From Gracilaria gracilis (taxonomy: Eukaryota > Rhodophyta > Florideophyceae > Gracilariales > Gracilariaceae), in assembly GCA_030374805.1 (NCBI GenBank), contig JARGSG010000222.1:124001-188000 (forward strand): a DNA stretch of 64,000 bases. Reading direction: 5' to 3'. A program made the translations under genes and the position numbers. Positions 1 to 10,769 of this stretch are shown piece by piece (position 1 is the stretch's first letter; each line of letters begins with the position of its first letter). Under the pieces are notes generated by a model. That model was not told the origin of the DNA, ran no database searches, and was given only the letters and a program-made list of their open reading frames with translations.

Positions 1-390
1 ATGGAGAAGGCGACCGTGTTGAATATCAATTGCACAGATTACAGTTCTGGGAAAAGTTAGTAGAGGGTATTGTGCTACCGCTTGTACCTACACTTCATGT
101 GAATGGGATCTTTCTTGACAGTGTGAACTGGGTAATCCATCAACCATGACTGATGAAGCAAAGGATCGCTCATAATTTGCAATTGCGTTACAAATGCGTC
201 TGGTATGCTTCAAAAAGTTCGCCGTCAACTCCCAAACGTATGCTACGCAGTCGGAACAAAGTAGCATCCTCAGTCTCATCGTCTCTTTTCGCATTCTCTG
301 TAATTTTTGAGGGCTTCAATCCTGGTCGAAGTGAAGAAGAGAATAGTCTACTACACGTACTCTGACAATGATGTATGAGATCGAGACGTA
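1..390. other. no gene recognised
   Basis: Only short overlapping open frames on both strands, none with recognisable protein features. I see no RNA gene or repeat in this stretch. Confidence 0.5.
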
Positions 391-520
391 GGACGAGCGA
401 TCAGCACGAGCGATCAGCACGAGCGATCAGGACGAGCGATCAAGACGAGCGATCAGGACGAGCGATAAGGACCAGCGACCAGGACACGCGACCATGACGA
501 ACGACAAGGACAAATGAGCA
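391..520. repeat. 13-bp minisatellite, about 10 units
   Basis: About ten head-to-tail 13-bp units related to GGACGAGCGATCA. The first six are almost identical, differing mostly at the first two bases. The last four drift progressively. There is no coding frame through the array. It lies about 0.9 kb upstream of the TATA box of the duplicated gene pair. Confidence 0.85.
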
Positions 521-1332
521 GGAAGAAGGAACGCCGACCAACCTGTGCAAGCCCTGCTACTGCTACTATCAACCTTGAAAACTGGATGCATTCAGTAATA
601 GAACGCCTTGGTATTCATTATGAGTCGGGTTCGTTGCAGTGTTGAGTATGCAATGCGATTCATAAGTAATCAACCTATTCTGGTCTTCAGAACCTGTGTG
701 AGTTGAGGAGAAACTGAATACATACATCATGCTTGTGTATATGAAGTGAAGAGTAAGAAGACGCTGAGAAAGTAATCGAGCCAAGCATTTACGAGGTAGC
801 TTGCGCCTGGTAGACTTCACCTAACATTGGGGGTCGGTGGAGACGTTATTGACACAAAACGACACGATATTAAGCGTTCACTTCCACTATCGCCCAATGT
901 GGAATGCTAAGAAATGGGTAAAGATGTAATGGAATACAAACAATACGCTTGTGTATATGAATTGAGAAGTAAGAATTTCGTGGGAGCGCATTAGAGCTTG
1001 GCATTGAGCTTACGACGATGCAATGTTCTCTACGTTGGGACCATTTTGGAAACTATTCACTAACAAGCGTTTGATGTATACTGTGTGTGCACTTCATTAT
1101 CATGCAATGCTAAGAAAATATCACGGAATAGTTTAACGAATGGTTCAAAGCAGGAGATGATGTCAGGGGAGGTGCGAAAGAATCTCAGAAGTTCGGATAG
1201 ATACTACCTGGTTACTGTTACCACTACTTCGTGTAGGCTTCGCATTTGACGGAGAAAGTATTTATTCTATTCCTTGCAGGAGAGTCCTTTTGGATGTGAC
1301 GGGAGGAAATTTCACTGGGGAATGCAGTTCGG
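521..1332. other. intergenic, upstream region of the broken gene copy
   Basis: No convincing gene. Two diverged copies of a roughly 40-bp stretch around CTTGTGTATATGAA lie at about 719-757 and 938-978. From about 1150 onward the sequence is weakly similar to the region near 4540-4740, so the promoter belongs to the duplicated segment. Confidence 0.5.
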
Positions 1333-1340
1333 TATAAAAG
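1333..1340 (+). promoter_or_regulatory. TATA box, gene copy 1
   Basis: TATAAAAG in the context GTTCGGTATAAAAGGGGAC, 156 bp upstream of the first ATG. The same context recurs at 4749 before the intact paralogue, at nearly the same distance from its ATG, which supports its being a core promoter. Confidence 0.7.
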
Positions 1341-1488
1341 GGGACTTCGTGAGACGGAAACGCTGCTCGATGGTTCCGGCCGCCAGACTTCCTCGCAATA
1401 CAGGTACCTCAAAATTCTCAAACAAGTGTAGCAGAAGGAAGCTTCTGGTGTTAAACAGCAGTCTTATACATAGCCAAACACCAAGAAG

Positions 1489-3397
1489 ATGGAAGACATA
1501 ATTTGTATGGAACAGAAAGCGCCCGAATGTGTCGATGTACTGGAGTCCAAAGCACAAGAGACGGAAAGGCTAAATGCTATCAATGAATTCCGGAAGAACA
1601 TGAAGGATGGGGATTATATCGACTGTGATGTTTATGGACGTGGCGACCAACGTGTGTTAATTGCAGCTACGTCCACGGGGGAAGAAAGTTCGAAGCAACC
1701 AGGAAAAGCAATGAAGAATGCAAAAAATCGTCATGCTCGTACAGTTCGGTCCACTCGCATGAGCTATCTCAGCAAGAAGGTCTGAAGTTTTCTCCAGAAA
1801 CTGGCCTTTCGAAAGGACTGTTTTGGTACACAAAGCACACTCACCTCAGACAGCAGTGAGCTTGAGGACGCCAGTGCTGTAACGATCGACACTGCTCCGC
1901 TACCGTCTCCTGAGAATCAACGACAACTCAGTGATGGCGGTCGTGTTGTGAGCGCAGATATTCTGGGAGCCAAAGCGTCGGCAGAGAAGGAGTGTAATGA
2001 TCGCATGGTTGGGCAGGATACTAACGCAGGAGTGCTGCAAATTCATGAACCCTCAAGCAGTGTGGCCGAAGACACTCCGCATCGCGTGAAAAGCAAGGTG
2101 AGCAGTGGGGATGACTTGTCGATGGTCAAAAAAGGTATGGTAGTGCGGACTGTGGCGAAGTTGCGATCGACGGGTAGCTTCGTTTTCAAAGAGGTTGGTT
2201 CAAAAACAAGTCATCATGAGAAATCTACTGATGTTGGTTTCCGTGAAGACCAGGCTCCGGTTGTAGGCTCAAATTATTCTGGAGAAGATTTTGATGAACC
2301 TCGCTCTGGAGCATGTAATGGGGAAGAAAATGCCAAGAAGAGTTACACGCTCATCCATGAAGCTTCTCGTTTGGGCTCGAAAGATTTCGCAGATGAACAT
2401 GACGAAGTAGATGTGTCCGACATGAAGGATTGTGCGGTTACGTGCGTACAGAATGCCTTCTCAACTGAAGTTCAAACCAGAGACGTGAAGCAACTACGGA
2501 GCTTGTTTGAGGAAGAGATTTCAGGACTTGATAAAGTAGTCGTCGTTCCAAAATCCTCGAAATCCACTTCTCATCGCGGTGTAGCATGTATTGGAAGCGC
2601 AAGCGAACGTCAAGATGGTGAACGGCGTTTGAAGAAGAAGGATACAAACCAGGACGGTGACGCCGGAATTCACTGTGCATCACCGGCTTTTAATTCAGTT
2701 GGAGACATAGAAGAGGAGGAAAAGGTCCTTGATCAGAGCATGTCTACTGTGCCCAACGAAATTACCGTTCGCAAAGTATCTTTCTTCGGCCCTAATGAAA
2801 GTGACGGCACTACCTTCAGCTCAGATGTCAAACCGGAGCGTAGATGGTGTCATGAAAATGCTTAAAGCCGAGCCAGCGCCAGAAATAAGAGTATATAAAC
2901 ATCCAGCACTTGAATCATTACAGGAACTTTCAAAACATTTGTCAGGGAATGTAGAACGAATGATCTCGGTATTTGAATCTCAGTCAAGTGAAGAGTTTCC
3001 CGGTAATGGACCTGAAGTGGAGACGAACTCCGAAAGCCATAACATCCACGCTGGACTGTCCTGCGATAGTGGGGTGTTTGATAATGAAGTTGAAGATAAA
3101 GACGTAAGAAACATTGATGTGGAAGTATCAGCGGCACAAGTGGATGACAGTATTGGAAAGCCGACCCTGCAGGAAAAGGAAGAATGTCAAAGAAAAACGA
3201 ATGAGGTTCGAGGGACGTGTGTTGGCGAAGATGAGAACGACTGCGGGGAGTCGAGGACAATTACAAGGCCACCCGTAGATGAAGAGGTGAATGTAGCACC
3301 ATTGGAAGCCTATGAGTTTTTGTCTAGCTCAAGTGGCAGTTCGGAAGAGGCGTCTGTGCCCTTCTCTCATTTAGTGGACTCCTGCACGATTATGTAG
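1489..3397 (+). pseudogene. broken tandem copy of the 4902-6794 gene
   Basis: Paralogue of the intact gene at 4902-6794, close in sequence from the first residues (MEQKAPECV) to the end (SSEEASVPFSHLV, against SSEEASVSFSHLV). It carries two lesions. TGA at 1783-1785 replaces the CGA (Arg) codon of the intact copy, a C-to-T change. An indel near 2785-2800 then shifts the frame, so the C-terminal third (from about MSNRSVDG) is read in another phase to 3397. The product is unrecognised; it is acidic, serine-rich and looks disordered. The TATA box and 5' leader are preserved. A truncated 98-residue N-terminal peptide could still be made. Confidence 0.8.
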
Positions 3398-3556
3398 GGC
3401 CCTGTGCACCATGTTTGCGAGCAGCGGAGTTGTACCTTCGTAGAGTTAAAAAGGTGTTTGAAACGTTGGAGTGGGGTACCTTTGTTTCCTTGTAAATAAG
3501 TAGGCGTCGAACGTTCAACGATCCTTCCCACATCTCAGAATCCGATCTGCCGACGC

Positions 3557-3574
3557 ATCACCGTCGACGGTGAT
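3557..3574. repeat. perfect 18-bp palindrome
   Basis: ATCACCGTCGACGGTGAT is self-complementary with no spacer. It lies about 160 bp after the stop codon of the broken copy, next to a second palindrome. Confidence 0.8.
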
Positions 3575-3582
3575 TCATCGAT

Positions 3583-3599
3583 GATCACGACTCGTGATC
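3583..3599. repeat. 17-bp palindrome
   Basis: GATCACGACTCGTGATC has 8-bp complementary arms around one central base, 8 bp downstream of the previous palindrome. Confidence 0.8.
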
Positions 3600-4748
3600 C
3601 GCGGTGCATCATTGTTGTGCCATCGGCGATGGGCCATTGCTGGCCACTGTCGCCAGCTGTTCAACTGCGCTGTTGGGGTGCAACGGCGCGTGGCACACAG
3701 TGTACCGCTGGTAGCCAGAACAGATGCGGGTGTCGATGTAAGATAAAGTTTATCTATTTGTTGCTCCGGCCTGTCAACGGGTGACCGACCTCAGCTGAAA
3801 GCCAGCTCGGAATGGCTTTCAGCTAGCTCGGAATGGATTTTGGTCGCTGTCCCTCTTCGCTGCAGACTACAAAATGTAGGAGAGAGAGTGGCTCTCGTTC
3901 CACCATTCGACTTTCTCCGAGATCTCTGTCTCCGCAAGTCCACCATGGCGCGCACATACAACTCGCCGTTGCACCTGTCCCCGGCGCAGTGCAAAGGCTA
4001 TCTCCTGCTCACAAAGACAACAAGAGTGATATACAGGTGGTGGAGAACGCGATCATGCTGAGTGTCATCGTCAAAGAATGAATTTGAGGAGCTTTATGCT
4101 GCTAAGTCTTGCTTATGGAAACCCAGAAAACCCTTTAGAACGACCGAAAACTGAGATATGGGAGCACGTCGTGCTACATATGCTGTAGACCTTCAGGTCC
4201 TGATATTCTCAGTGACAGAGGGCCCTGAGCCAGATCAAACGGAGAATATGTGTGAACAACCGGCTGCAGACGTGTGCTTTAGATTGGGCGATGAACTCGG
4301 GAAAGTATCTGATATTCGTCATGAGTTGGTTTCGTGGAGTGTAGATTATGGAGTGCAATTGGAGATTGCAGAACATGATTTATTGTTTCATGTCTGTTGC
4401 TTTTGCGGGGGAGTAGTGGGGGCAGACGATTAGCTCGCGACGATTACTTGGAGCGTTGTAGACGATAATGATCAAAAATCCCATGATATTGGGAACCCAC
4501 TTTCATGTTGATTATCGTCTAATACCAAGAAATGTGCTTCGGATAGTTCAAACACTGGATCCAACCGGGAGAGGATGCGGGGCAGAGTTGTAAGAGAACC
4601 TCAGGAATCCAGATGAGTACTACGTGGTTGCTAGTACGGCTGTTTCGTGGCTGTTTTCCATTTGACGTCATAAATGTTTCATGTATAACAAGCAATATAG
4701 GGCACTTGTACGGAACATGAAAACATTTTGCTGGGATGCGCAGTTCGG

Positions 4749-4756
4749 TATAAAAG
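4749..4756 (+). promoter_or_regulatory. TATA box, gene copy 2
   Basis: TATAAAAG in the same context as at 1333, 153 bp before the ATG at 4902. The flanking GACGGAAA and CAGACTTCCTCGCAATACAG motifs are shared by both copies and probably mark the transcribed leader. Confidence 0.7.
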
Positions 4757-4901
4757 GGGACTTCATGCGACGGAAAGGCTGCTCGAAAGTTCCAGCTGCC
4801 AGACTTCCTCGCAATACAGGTACTTCAAACTTCTGAACCGAGTGTAGCAGAAGGAAGCTTCTGGTGTTAAGCAGCAGTCTTATTCATAGTCAAACACCAA
4901 G

Positions 4902-6794
4902 ATGATGGGAAACATAAATCGTATGGAACAGAAAGCGCCTGAATGTGTTGCCGTACCGGAGACCAAAGCACAAGAGACGGAAAGGCTAAAGGCTATGAAT
5001 GAATTCCGTAAGAACGTGAAGGATGGGGACTATATCGACTGTGATGTTTATGGACGTGGCGACCAATGTGTGTTAAATGCAGCGACGTCCACGGGAGAAG
5101 AAAGTTCAAACCAACCAGGAAAAGCGATGAAGAATGCAAAGAATCGTCATGCTCGTACAGTTCGGTCCACTCGCATGAGCTATCTCAGCAGGAAGGTCCG
5201 AAGGTTTCTCCGGAAACTACCCTTTCCAAAGCACTGTTTTGGTACACAAAGCACACTCACCTCAGACAGCAGTGAGCTCGAGGACGCCAGTGCTGCAACG
5301 ATCGACACTGCTCCGCCGCTATCTTCTGGGAATCAACGACAACTCAGTGATGGTGGTCGTGTTGAGAGCACAGATATTCTGGCAGCCAAAGCGTCAGCAG
5401 AGCGGGAGTGTAACGATCGTATTGTTGGGCAGGATACTGACGCGGAAGTGCTGCAAACCCATGAACCCTTAGGAAGTGTGGCCCACGACACTCCACATCG
5501 CGTGAAAAGCAAGGTGAGCAGTGGGGATGACTTGTCGATGGTGCAAAAAGGAATGGTAGTGCGGACTCTGGCGAAGCTGCGATCGACAGGCAGCTTCGTC
5601 TTCAAAGAGACTGAGTCGCAAACAAGCCACCATGGGACCATTACGGATAGGGCTTCCCGTGAAGGCCAAGCTGCGGTTGTAGGCTCAAATGATTCTGGAG
5701 AAGGATATGACGAACATAGCTCTGCGGCATGTATTGGGGAAGAGAAGGCCAAGAACAATTGCACGCCCGGCAATGAAGCTTCTCGTTTGGGTTCGAATGG
5801 TTCTACAGATGAAAATGACGAAGTAATGGTCTTGGGCGAGATTAATTGTACGGATACTGGCGAACAGAATGGCGCCAATGGCATTCAAGTCGGAGCCGTG
5901 AAGAAACTGAGGAGCCTATTCGAGGAAGATACATCTGTACCTGATAAGGTTGTTGTCGTTCGTGGATACCCAGCACCCAGTTTGCATCACAGTGAAGAAC
6001 ATACTGGAAGCACCAGAGAATCGCAAGAAAAAGAAGCGCATCTAGAGAAGAATACAAGTCATGACTGCACCGCTAGCACTTGCCGTGCACCGCCAGCTCA
6101 TGATTCGCTCAAAGAAATGGAAGAGGAAGGCACGCTCTCTGATAAGAACTCATCCGCTGTGCCGGACAAAATTGCCATTCGCAAAGTATCCTCGATGCCG
6201 AAAGTGAGGCCACTACTGTCTGCTCCACAAGTACCGAAGCGAAGCGTGGAGGGTGTCCCGAAAGTGCTCAGAGCCGAGTCGGTTCCGGAAATGGAAGTGT
6301 GTGGGCAACCGGGACTACACTCGTTACAGGATGTTTCGAAGCACATGTCTGGGCGTGTAGAAAGGATTGTATCGCTTTTTGAATCTCGGTCAGGTGAGGA
6401 GTTGTTTGGCGAGGGACTCGATGTGCAGATGGCATCCGAAATTGTCAACATCCGCGCCGGGTTATCATGCGATAGTGGGGTGTTCGATAACGAAGTTGAA
6501 GACGAAGACTTGAGAAGCAACGATGTTGAACTACAGACGGCAGAGAACGATGATAATGATGGAAGCATGGGTCTGCAAGCAAAGGAGGAGGGGCAAAGGG
6601 AATTGTTTGAAGTGCCAGGGAGCCATGTTGCTGAGCATGTGGACGAATGCATACAGTCAGTAGAAACGGATAGACCGACTCAGGACCATGTGACACAGCT
6701 TAATTTACTTGAATCTTCAAATAGCTCAAGTGAGAGTTCTGAAGAGGCGTCTGTTTCGTTCTCTCATCTAGTGGAATCTTGCGCGATTATGTAG
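4902..6794 (+). CDS. hypothetical disordered protein, intact tandem copy
   Basis: A 630-residue open frame with no family I recognise. There is no signal peptide or membrane segment. The N-terminal 110 residues are basic near the end (RKVRRFLRKLPFPK). The remainder is Ser/Glu/Asp-rich with scattered short hydrophobic-basic islands: GMVVRTLAKLRS (about residue 215), AVKKLRSLFEED (about 340), RVERIVSLFESRSGEE (about 485), and an acidic tail ending SESSEEASVSFSHLVESCAIM. The recurring LR-S-LFE-type islands suggest short linear binding motifs; this is inference. The start was chosen because the ATG follows the TATA-plus-leader block shared with the broken copy. Both copies end in TAG at the same place. 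Conservation of frame here against decay upstream suggests this copy is the functional one. Confidence 0.75.
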   Translation: MMGNINRMEQKAPECVAVPETKAQETERLKAMNEFRKNVKDGDYIDCDVYGRGDQCVLNAATSTGEESSNQPGKAMKNAKNRHARTVRSTRMSYLSRKVRRFLRKLPFPKHCFGTQSTLTSDSSELEDASAATIDTAPPLSSGNQRQLSDGGRVESTDILAAKASAERECNDRIVGQDTDAEVLQTHEPLGSVAHDTPHRVKSKVSSGDDLSMVQKGMVVRTLAKLRSTGSFVFKETESQTSHHGTITDRASREGQAAVVGSNDSGEGYDEHSSAACIGEEKAKNNCTPGNEASRLGSNGSTDENDEVMVLGEINCTDTGEQNGANGIQVGAVKKLRSLFEEDTSVPDKVVVVRGYPAPSLHHSEEHTGSTRESQEKEAHLEKNTSHDCTASTCRAPPAHDSLKEMEEEGTLSDKNSSAVPDKIAIRKVSSMPKVRPLLSAPQVPKRSVEGVPKVLRAESVPEMEVCGQPGLHSLQDVSKHMSGRVERIVSLFESRSGEELFGEGLDVQMASEIVNIRAGLSCDSGVFDNEVEDEDLRSNDVELQTAENDDNDGSMGLQAKEEGQRELFEVPGSHVAEHVDECIQSVETDRPTQDHVTQLNLLESSNSSSESSEEASVSFSHLVESCAIM

Positions 6795-8230
6795 AGTGAT
6801 TGCAGCTATGTTTCTCTTGCGATGTGGTTGCAGAGTTGTAAAACTACAAGGGTAAAGAACTCGTTGGTGATGAGGGTTAAGTATGGCAAGCAAGTTCGAA
6901 TGCTTTTTTTCTTTTCCGTCTTGGCCGTCCATCTTGCAAGGATCTCACACATTCCCTCGTCTTTTGCAGGGCATTGCTTTTGTATCACCCGACAACATTC
7001 CTGTTTCACCTCGATACTTTTCTTCTTCGCCATTGATCTTTCACCCTGACGCAGCAACACAATGCTATCAGACCTCTACATTAGCACAGCGGCTGGACGT
7101 AAGCACAGTGATTGGTCATTTGCGCTCTCTTCATAACATATCAGTCACTCTTGTAGTTTTTTGTTCCCTTTAGGTAACGTTTGAAACGACGATATTCGAC
7201 AACGAGTTGGGTTTCCGTGACGCTTGGAATTAGAAAGCACATGAAATGATTCTAGACTTTTTCGTTTGCTATAGACACCAAGTTCAGAGTACATCAGTTG
7301 GGTGGTTCTCTTCCAACCAAGTAGGTAGCAGGAAGACATTTAAGCTTAGAAAGAACAACAATGATCATTGATTCATTCATTTAACGTGTATAACGGGCTA
7401 TCATGTACTTGCTCACATTTGGCCGAGAGCATTGTGGAGGTGGAGGAACTTGGCCCCTCGATTGGTAATTGCTTGACGTTATCAAACGCATTCCTACACT
7501 GCTCTAATCGCTCCCTTCTCTTCAGACAGACCTTGTGGTCTGTTGCATCGTTTCAGGTCATGCACGAAAAGCGCAGCAACCCAGTGTAAATCCCCAGATC
7601 GGCCATGCGTGCTATTACCTTACAACAAGAAAACTATGTAGGTAAAACTTGGTAGAGGAGGAGGAGAGGAAGCCAACAATACAAGAATGGTCGAATTATA
7701 CTGCGCTCTCCGCGACACGACTGTCATCTCGAAGAATTGGCATACTATCGTTCATGATTTGGATTGGCGGTTTTCTTCAAATGCGAAGAGAGAGTGGTAC
7801 ATTTGGTTGTACTTTGCGTTACGTACACATTGCCCGGAGTAGAGTAGAGAGCTTGAACAGATAGAAAACCAGAGCATTTGACCCTCCACGTTTTTTGGAA
7901 TCTTGGAAACTTGGGATGGAAGTGAGAGCCTTGCAACAATCAAATACGTCTTTAAGTTGGGGACGATGGTTGGGTTGATGGACATGAAACTAATTCAGCA
8001 CATCACATGGCTGGGTCGTATGGCAGATTTGGTGTACATACTGTTTATCATAATACTGGATTGCAGTTGCGGTGCTGATGGCTGTGGTTGGAGATGAGCA
8101 AGTGTTTTCTACTTTTTGGTTGTGTTGGTGGAAGAAAGAGAGAGAAACGAGTCGAGTTTATCAATGATACCACTTGATCCGGGGACGAAGAAGCAGGGTA
8201 TTAATAACGACGTGGTGGACCGCAGTTGAC
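6795..8230. other. intergenic, no gene recognised
   Basis: Several 60-96 codon open frames on both strands, none with domain features. The first 100 bp match the downstream flank of the broken copy weakly. No tRNA-like or repeat structure seen. Confidence 0.5.
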
Positions 8231-8350
8231 ACATTCGGCCACATCAAGTCGACATGCGCCGCATCCCATCCCGAACTGCGAAGCTAAGTCGCTTTGAGCT
8301 GGGCTAGTACTGACATGAGGGATCGGTCTGGAATCGCCAGTGCCGAATGT
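8231..8350 (+). rRNA. 5S ribosomal RNA
   Basis: A 120-nt segment with 5S hallmarks. The first nine bases ACATTCGGC pair with the last nine GCCGAATGT (helix I). The loop region GCATCCCATCCCGAACTG and the following GAAGCTAAG match the conserved eukaryotic 5S core (ATCCCATC..GAACT..G...TTAAG type). The segment from about GAAGCTAAG onward would hold the internal Pol III promoter (A box, IE, C box). It is a single copy here, not in an array, standing just before the GC-rich protein-gene island. A degenerate or unexpressed 5S copy cannot be excluded, but helix I is perfect. Confidence 0.88.
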
Positions 8351-8355
8351 TTTTT
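8350..8355 (+). terminator. Pol III T-run terminator of 5S
   Basis: Six consecutive T residues beginning with the last base of the predicted 5S transcript, the usual RNA polymerase III stop. Confidence 0.8.
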
Positions 8356-8814
8356 CCTCCGTTTTGCCGGATCTCGCGCTGTCGCTGACATTTTGTGTCT
8401 CAGCTCGTTGACGCCATCTCATGCGGGCTGGATGATGCAGCCTCAGTTGCGGGATGCAGCGCGTTTGTCGGCGCGCGTGGGGATATGCGGCTGGTGGAGA
8501 GGCGTTGGAAATGTTTTGCATAGTGCTCCACGAACACGCCCCCAAAAGCAGCGTTTGTTCTCAGCGGGGGGGGGGAGGGGTGCTTTGGCACATGGCACAC
8601 AGCGCGCGCGGCGTGAAGCGTCGGCGCGCATACGCGGCGTGCGCGCCGCGTGCACGCGCCGTGTACGCGCGCGCGCGCCGCGCGCAACAGCGCCAGCAAT
8701 GCGCACGCGCGCCGCGCGCCACGCACTCACACGCTCAAGTGCAAACGCGCAGACGCGCGCAGGTGGCAGAGCGCGGGCGTGGAGTTGGTCGCGCCGCCGC
8801 AAGTCGCGCGCACA

Positions 8815-8851
<37 letters not shown>

Positions 8852-8862
8852 CGCCACGCGCC
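8356..8862. other. GC-rich upstream region of copine gene
   Basis: Very CpG-rich sequence with Arg/Ala/Pro-rich open frames in most phases, including one running into the copine frame. These are compositional artefacts. Runs of alternating GCGC occur around 8595-8760. Confidence 0.6.
8815..8852. repeat. (CGC)n trinucleotide run in 5' leader
   Basis: Uninterrupted CGC/CCG triplets ending 10 bp before the copine start codon. They probably lie in the 5' leader. They are a candidate for length variation or for effects on translation. Confidence 0.8.
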
Positions 8863-9029
8863 ATGTCGGTGGATACGTGCGAGTCGCGCCTCAGCATCCA
8901 TCTGTCGTGCGCCGACGTGCGCAACATGGACTTTATCGGCCGCTCCGACCCGTTCGCGCTGCTGTATCTGGACCCCACCGGCGCCGTCGTGTCGCCGCGC
9001 GCGCACAGCGCCGCCGCCTCGCCGTCAGA

Positions 9030-9062
<33 letters not shown>

Positions 9063-10644
9063 CGGCGGTGCTGCGTCTCCCACGCGCGCGCGCTCCGCGC
9101 GCGCGGTGGGCGGCGGCGGCGCGGGCGGACCGCCCGTGCGCGACGCGCGCTGGCAGCGCGTCGGCTGCACGGAGACGGTGTACAACTCGCTGTCCGTGAC
9201 GTGGGCCACCAGCTTTGAGATAGCGTACTTTTTCGAGCGCGCGCAAAAGCTGGCGGTGGACGTGTACGACCGCGACGACGCGTCGGAGAAGGACGCCGAC
9301 CTGCACCGCCACGACTACCTGGGCAGCGTGGAGCTGTCCGTGCCGTCGCTGGTGCGCGCGCCGGGGCAGCGAAAGACGCTGCCGCTGCGCATCGCGCAGC
9401 GCCCGCACCACCGCTGCGGCTCGCTCACCGTGATCGCGGAGAACGTGTCGCACAGCAAGCTGCGCATCGCGTTCAACCCGCGCCTGTCGTCGTTTGCGCC
9501 GCCGTCGCGCGCGCTGTCGTTTGCGCGCGCGCGCGGGCCGTTTCTCACCGTGTCGCGCGCCGCGGCGGACGGCGACGACGTCAACGCGCGCAGCGCGCAG
9601 CGTATCATCGTGTGGCGCTCGCAGGCGCCCGCCGTGCACACGGCGCCGCGCGCGTTTGCGTTCGAGCAGCTGTCGCACAACTACGAAAAGTTTTGTCGGC
9701 GCGACGAGGAGCTGCCGCTGCTGTTCCAGCTGTCGTACCACAGCGGCGGGCGAGAGCGCGTGGTGGCCGACGCCACCCAGTCGCTCAAGGAGTGCGCGCG
9801 CAACGACTGGCGCATCGCGCTCCGCATGCTACGCACGCGCTGTCTGTCGCCGCCGCGCAACCGCGCGCCCGCGCTGCACCTGGAGAACCGCACCATGACG
9901 GAGGACCGCACCTTTCTGGACTACATCATCGGCGGCTGCGACATGTCGCTGGTGGTGGCCATCGACTTTACGGCCAGCAACGGCGACCCTTCGCAGCGCG
10001 GCACGCTGCACTTTTTCGACTCCATGGAGCCCAACGAGTACGAGCTGGCCATTCGCGCCGTGGGCGACATTCTGGCGGCGTACAGCTCGGACCAACGGTT
10101 CCCGGCGTACGGCTTTGGCGCCAAGCTGCCACCCGACTTTCACCAGCCGTGCCACAAGTTCTCGCTCACGGGCAGCGCGGACCCCACCTGCCACACCGTG
10201 GACGACGTGCTCAACATGTACCGGCAGACGCTGTACAACGTGCGGCTGTCGGGGCCGACGCACTTTTCGGAGGTGATTCGCGCCGCCGCCGAGCACGCCA
10301 ACGTCGACGTGACGCAGAGCGCGCAGTCGTACTGCACGCTGCTCATCGTCACGGACGGCGTCATCAGCGACATGCAGAGCACGCTGCGCGAGATCTCGCT
10401 CGCCAGTCGACTGCCCATGTCCATTGTGATCATCGGCGTGGGCGACGCCGACTTTACCGACATGCGCGAGCTGGACGGCGATGAACGCGAGCAGGACCGC
10501 GACATTGTGCAGTTTGTGGTGTTTCGACAGTACCGCGATACGCCCGAGGTGCTGCGCGCCATGGTGCTGGAGGAGATCCCGGGGCAACTTGTGCAGTACA
10601 TGACACAACGGAACATCATCCCCAACGCGCCGCCCGCCGATTAG
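8863..10644 (+). CDS. copine (C2-C2-copine/vWA protein)
   Basis: A 593-residue copine, a calcium-dependent phospholipid-binding protein that joins membranes and recruits partners through its A-domain. C2A spans about residues 1-160: it starts RLSIHLSCADVRNMDFIGRS and includes DPFALLY and YDRDDASEKDADLHRHDYLG with clustered aspartates. C2B (about 165-340) is poorly conserved. The copine/vWA domain (about 345-575) holds the MIDAS DFTASN and later YCTLLIVTDGVI and IVIIGVGDADF. An Ala-rich insertion coded by GCC repeats (SAAASPSDAAAAAA, about residues 47-70) interrupts C2A. The open frame extends 71 codons upstream, but those are Arg-rich low complexity; the ATG at 8863 directly precedes C2A. No intron is needed. 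Ends in TAG, 125 bp from the convergent sulfotransferase gene. Confidence 0.93.
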
Positions 10645-10662
10645 CAAAAAGAAAAAAAAGAG

Positions 10663-10680
10663 TTTGTTTGTTTGTTTGTT
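10663..10680. repeat. (TTTG)n microsatellite
   Basis: About four TTTG units directly after an A-rich stretch downstream of the copine stop codon, in the 125-bp spacer between convergent genes. Confidence 0.75.
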
Positions 10681-10724
10681 GGTAGCATCTAGATAACTGA
10701 TTGCAGTTTGAGATTGATAAAGTG

Positions 10725-10767
10725 GTTGTTGTTGTTGTTGTTGTTGTTGTTGTTGCTGTTGCTGTTC
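10725..10767. repeat. (GTT)n microsatellite between convergent genes
   Basis: About fourteen GTT/GCT triplets ending three bases before the stop codon of the sulfotransferase. It lies in the shared 3' region of the convergent copine and sulfotransferase genes. Confidence 0.85.
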
Positions 10768-10769
10768 TG

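Larger units (their letters stand above)
3398..4748. other. intergenic between tandem copies
   Basis: No recognisable gene. A 91-codon open frame at 4158-4433 has no family features and could be chance. The stretch contains the two palindromes listed separately, and a loose inverted repeat (GACGATAAT at about 4463 and its complement near 4513). The 3' part is promoter sequence duplicated from upstream of copy 1. Confidence 0.5.

Noticed and set aside
391-520. CRISPR-like array
   Set aside because: Units are contiguous 13-mers with no spacers, and the genome is eukaryotic.
8443-9741. Long Arg/Ala-rich frames on both strands around the copine gene
   Set aside because: They arise from high GC content and CGC/GCC repeats; only the copine frame has domain structure.
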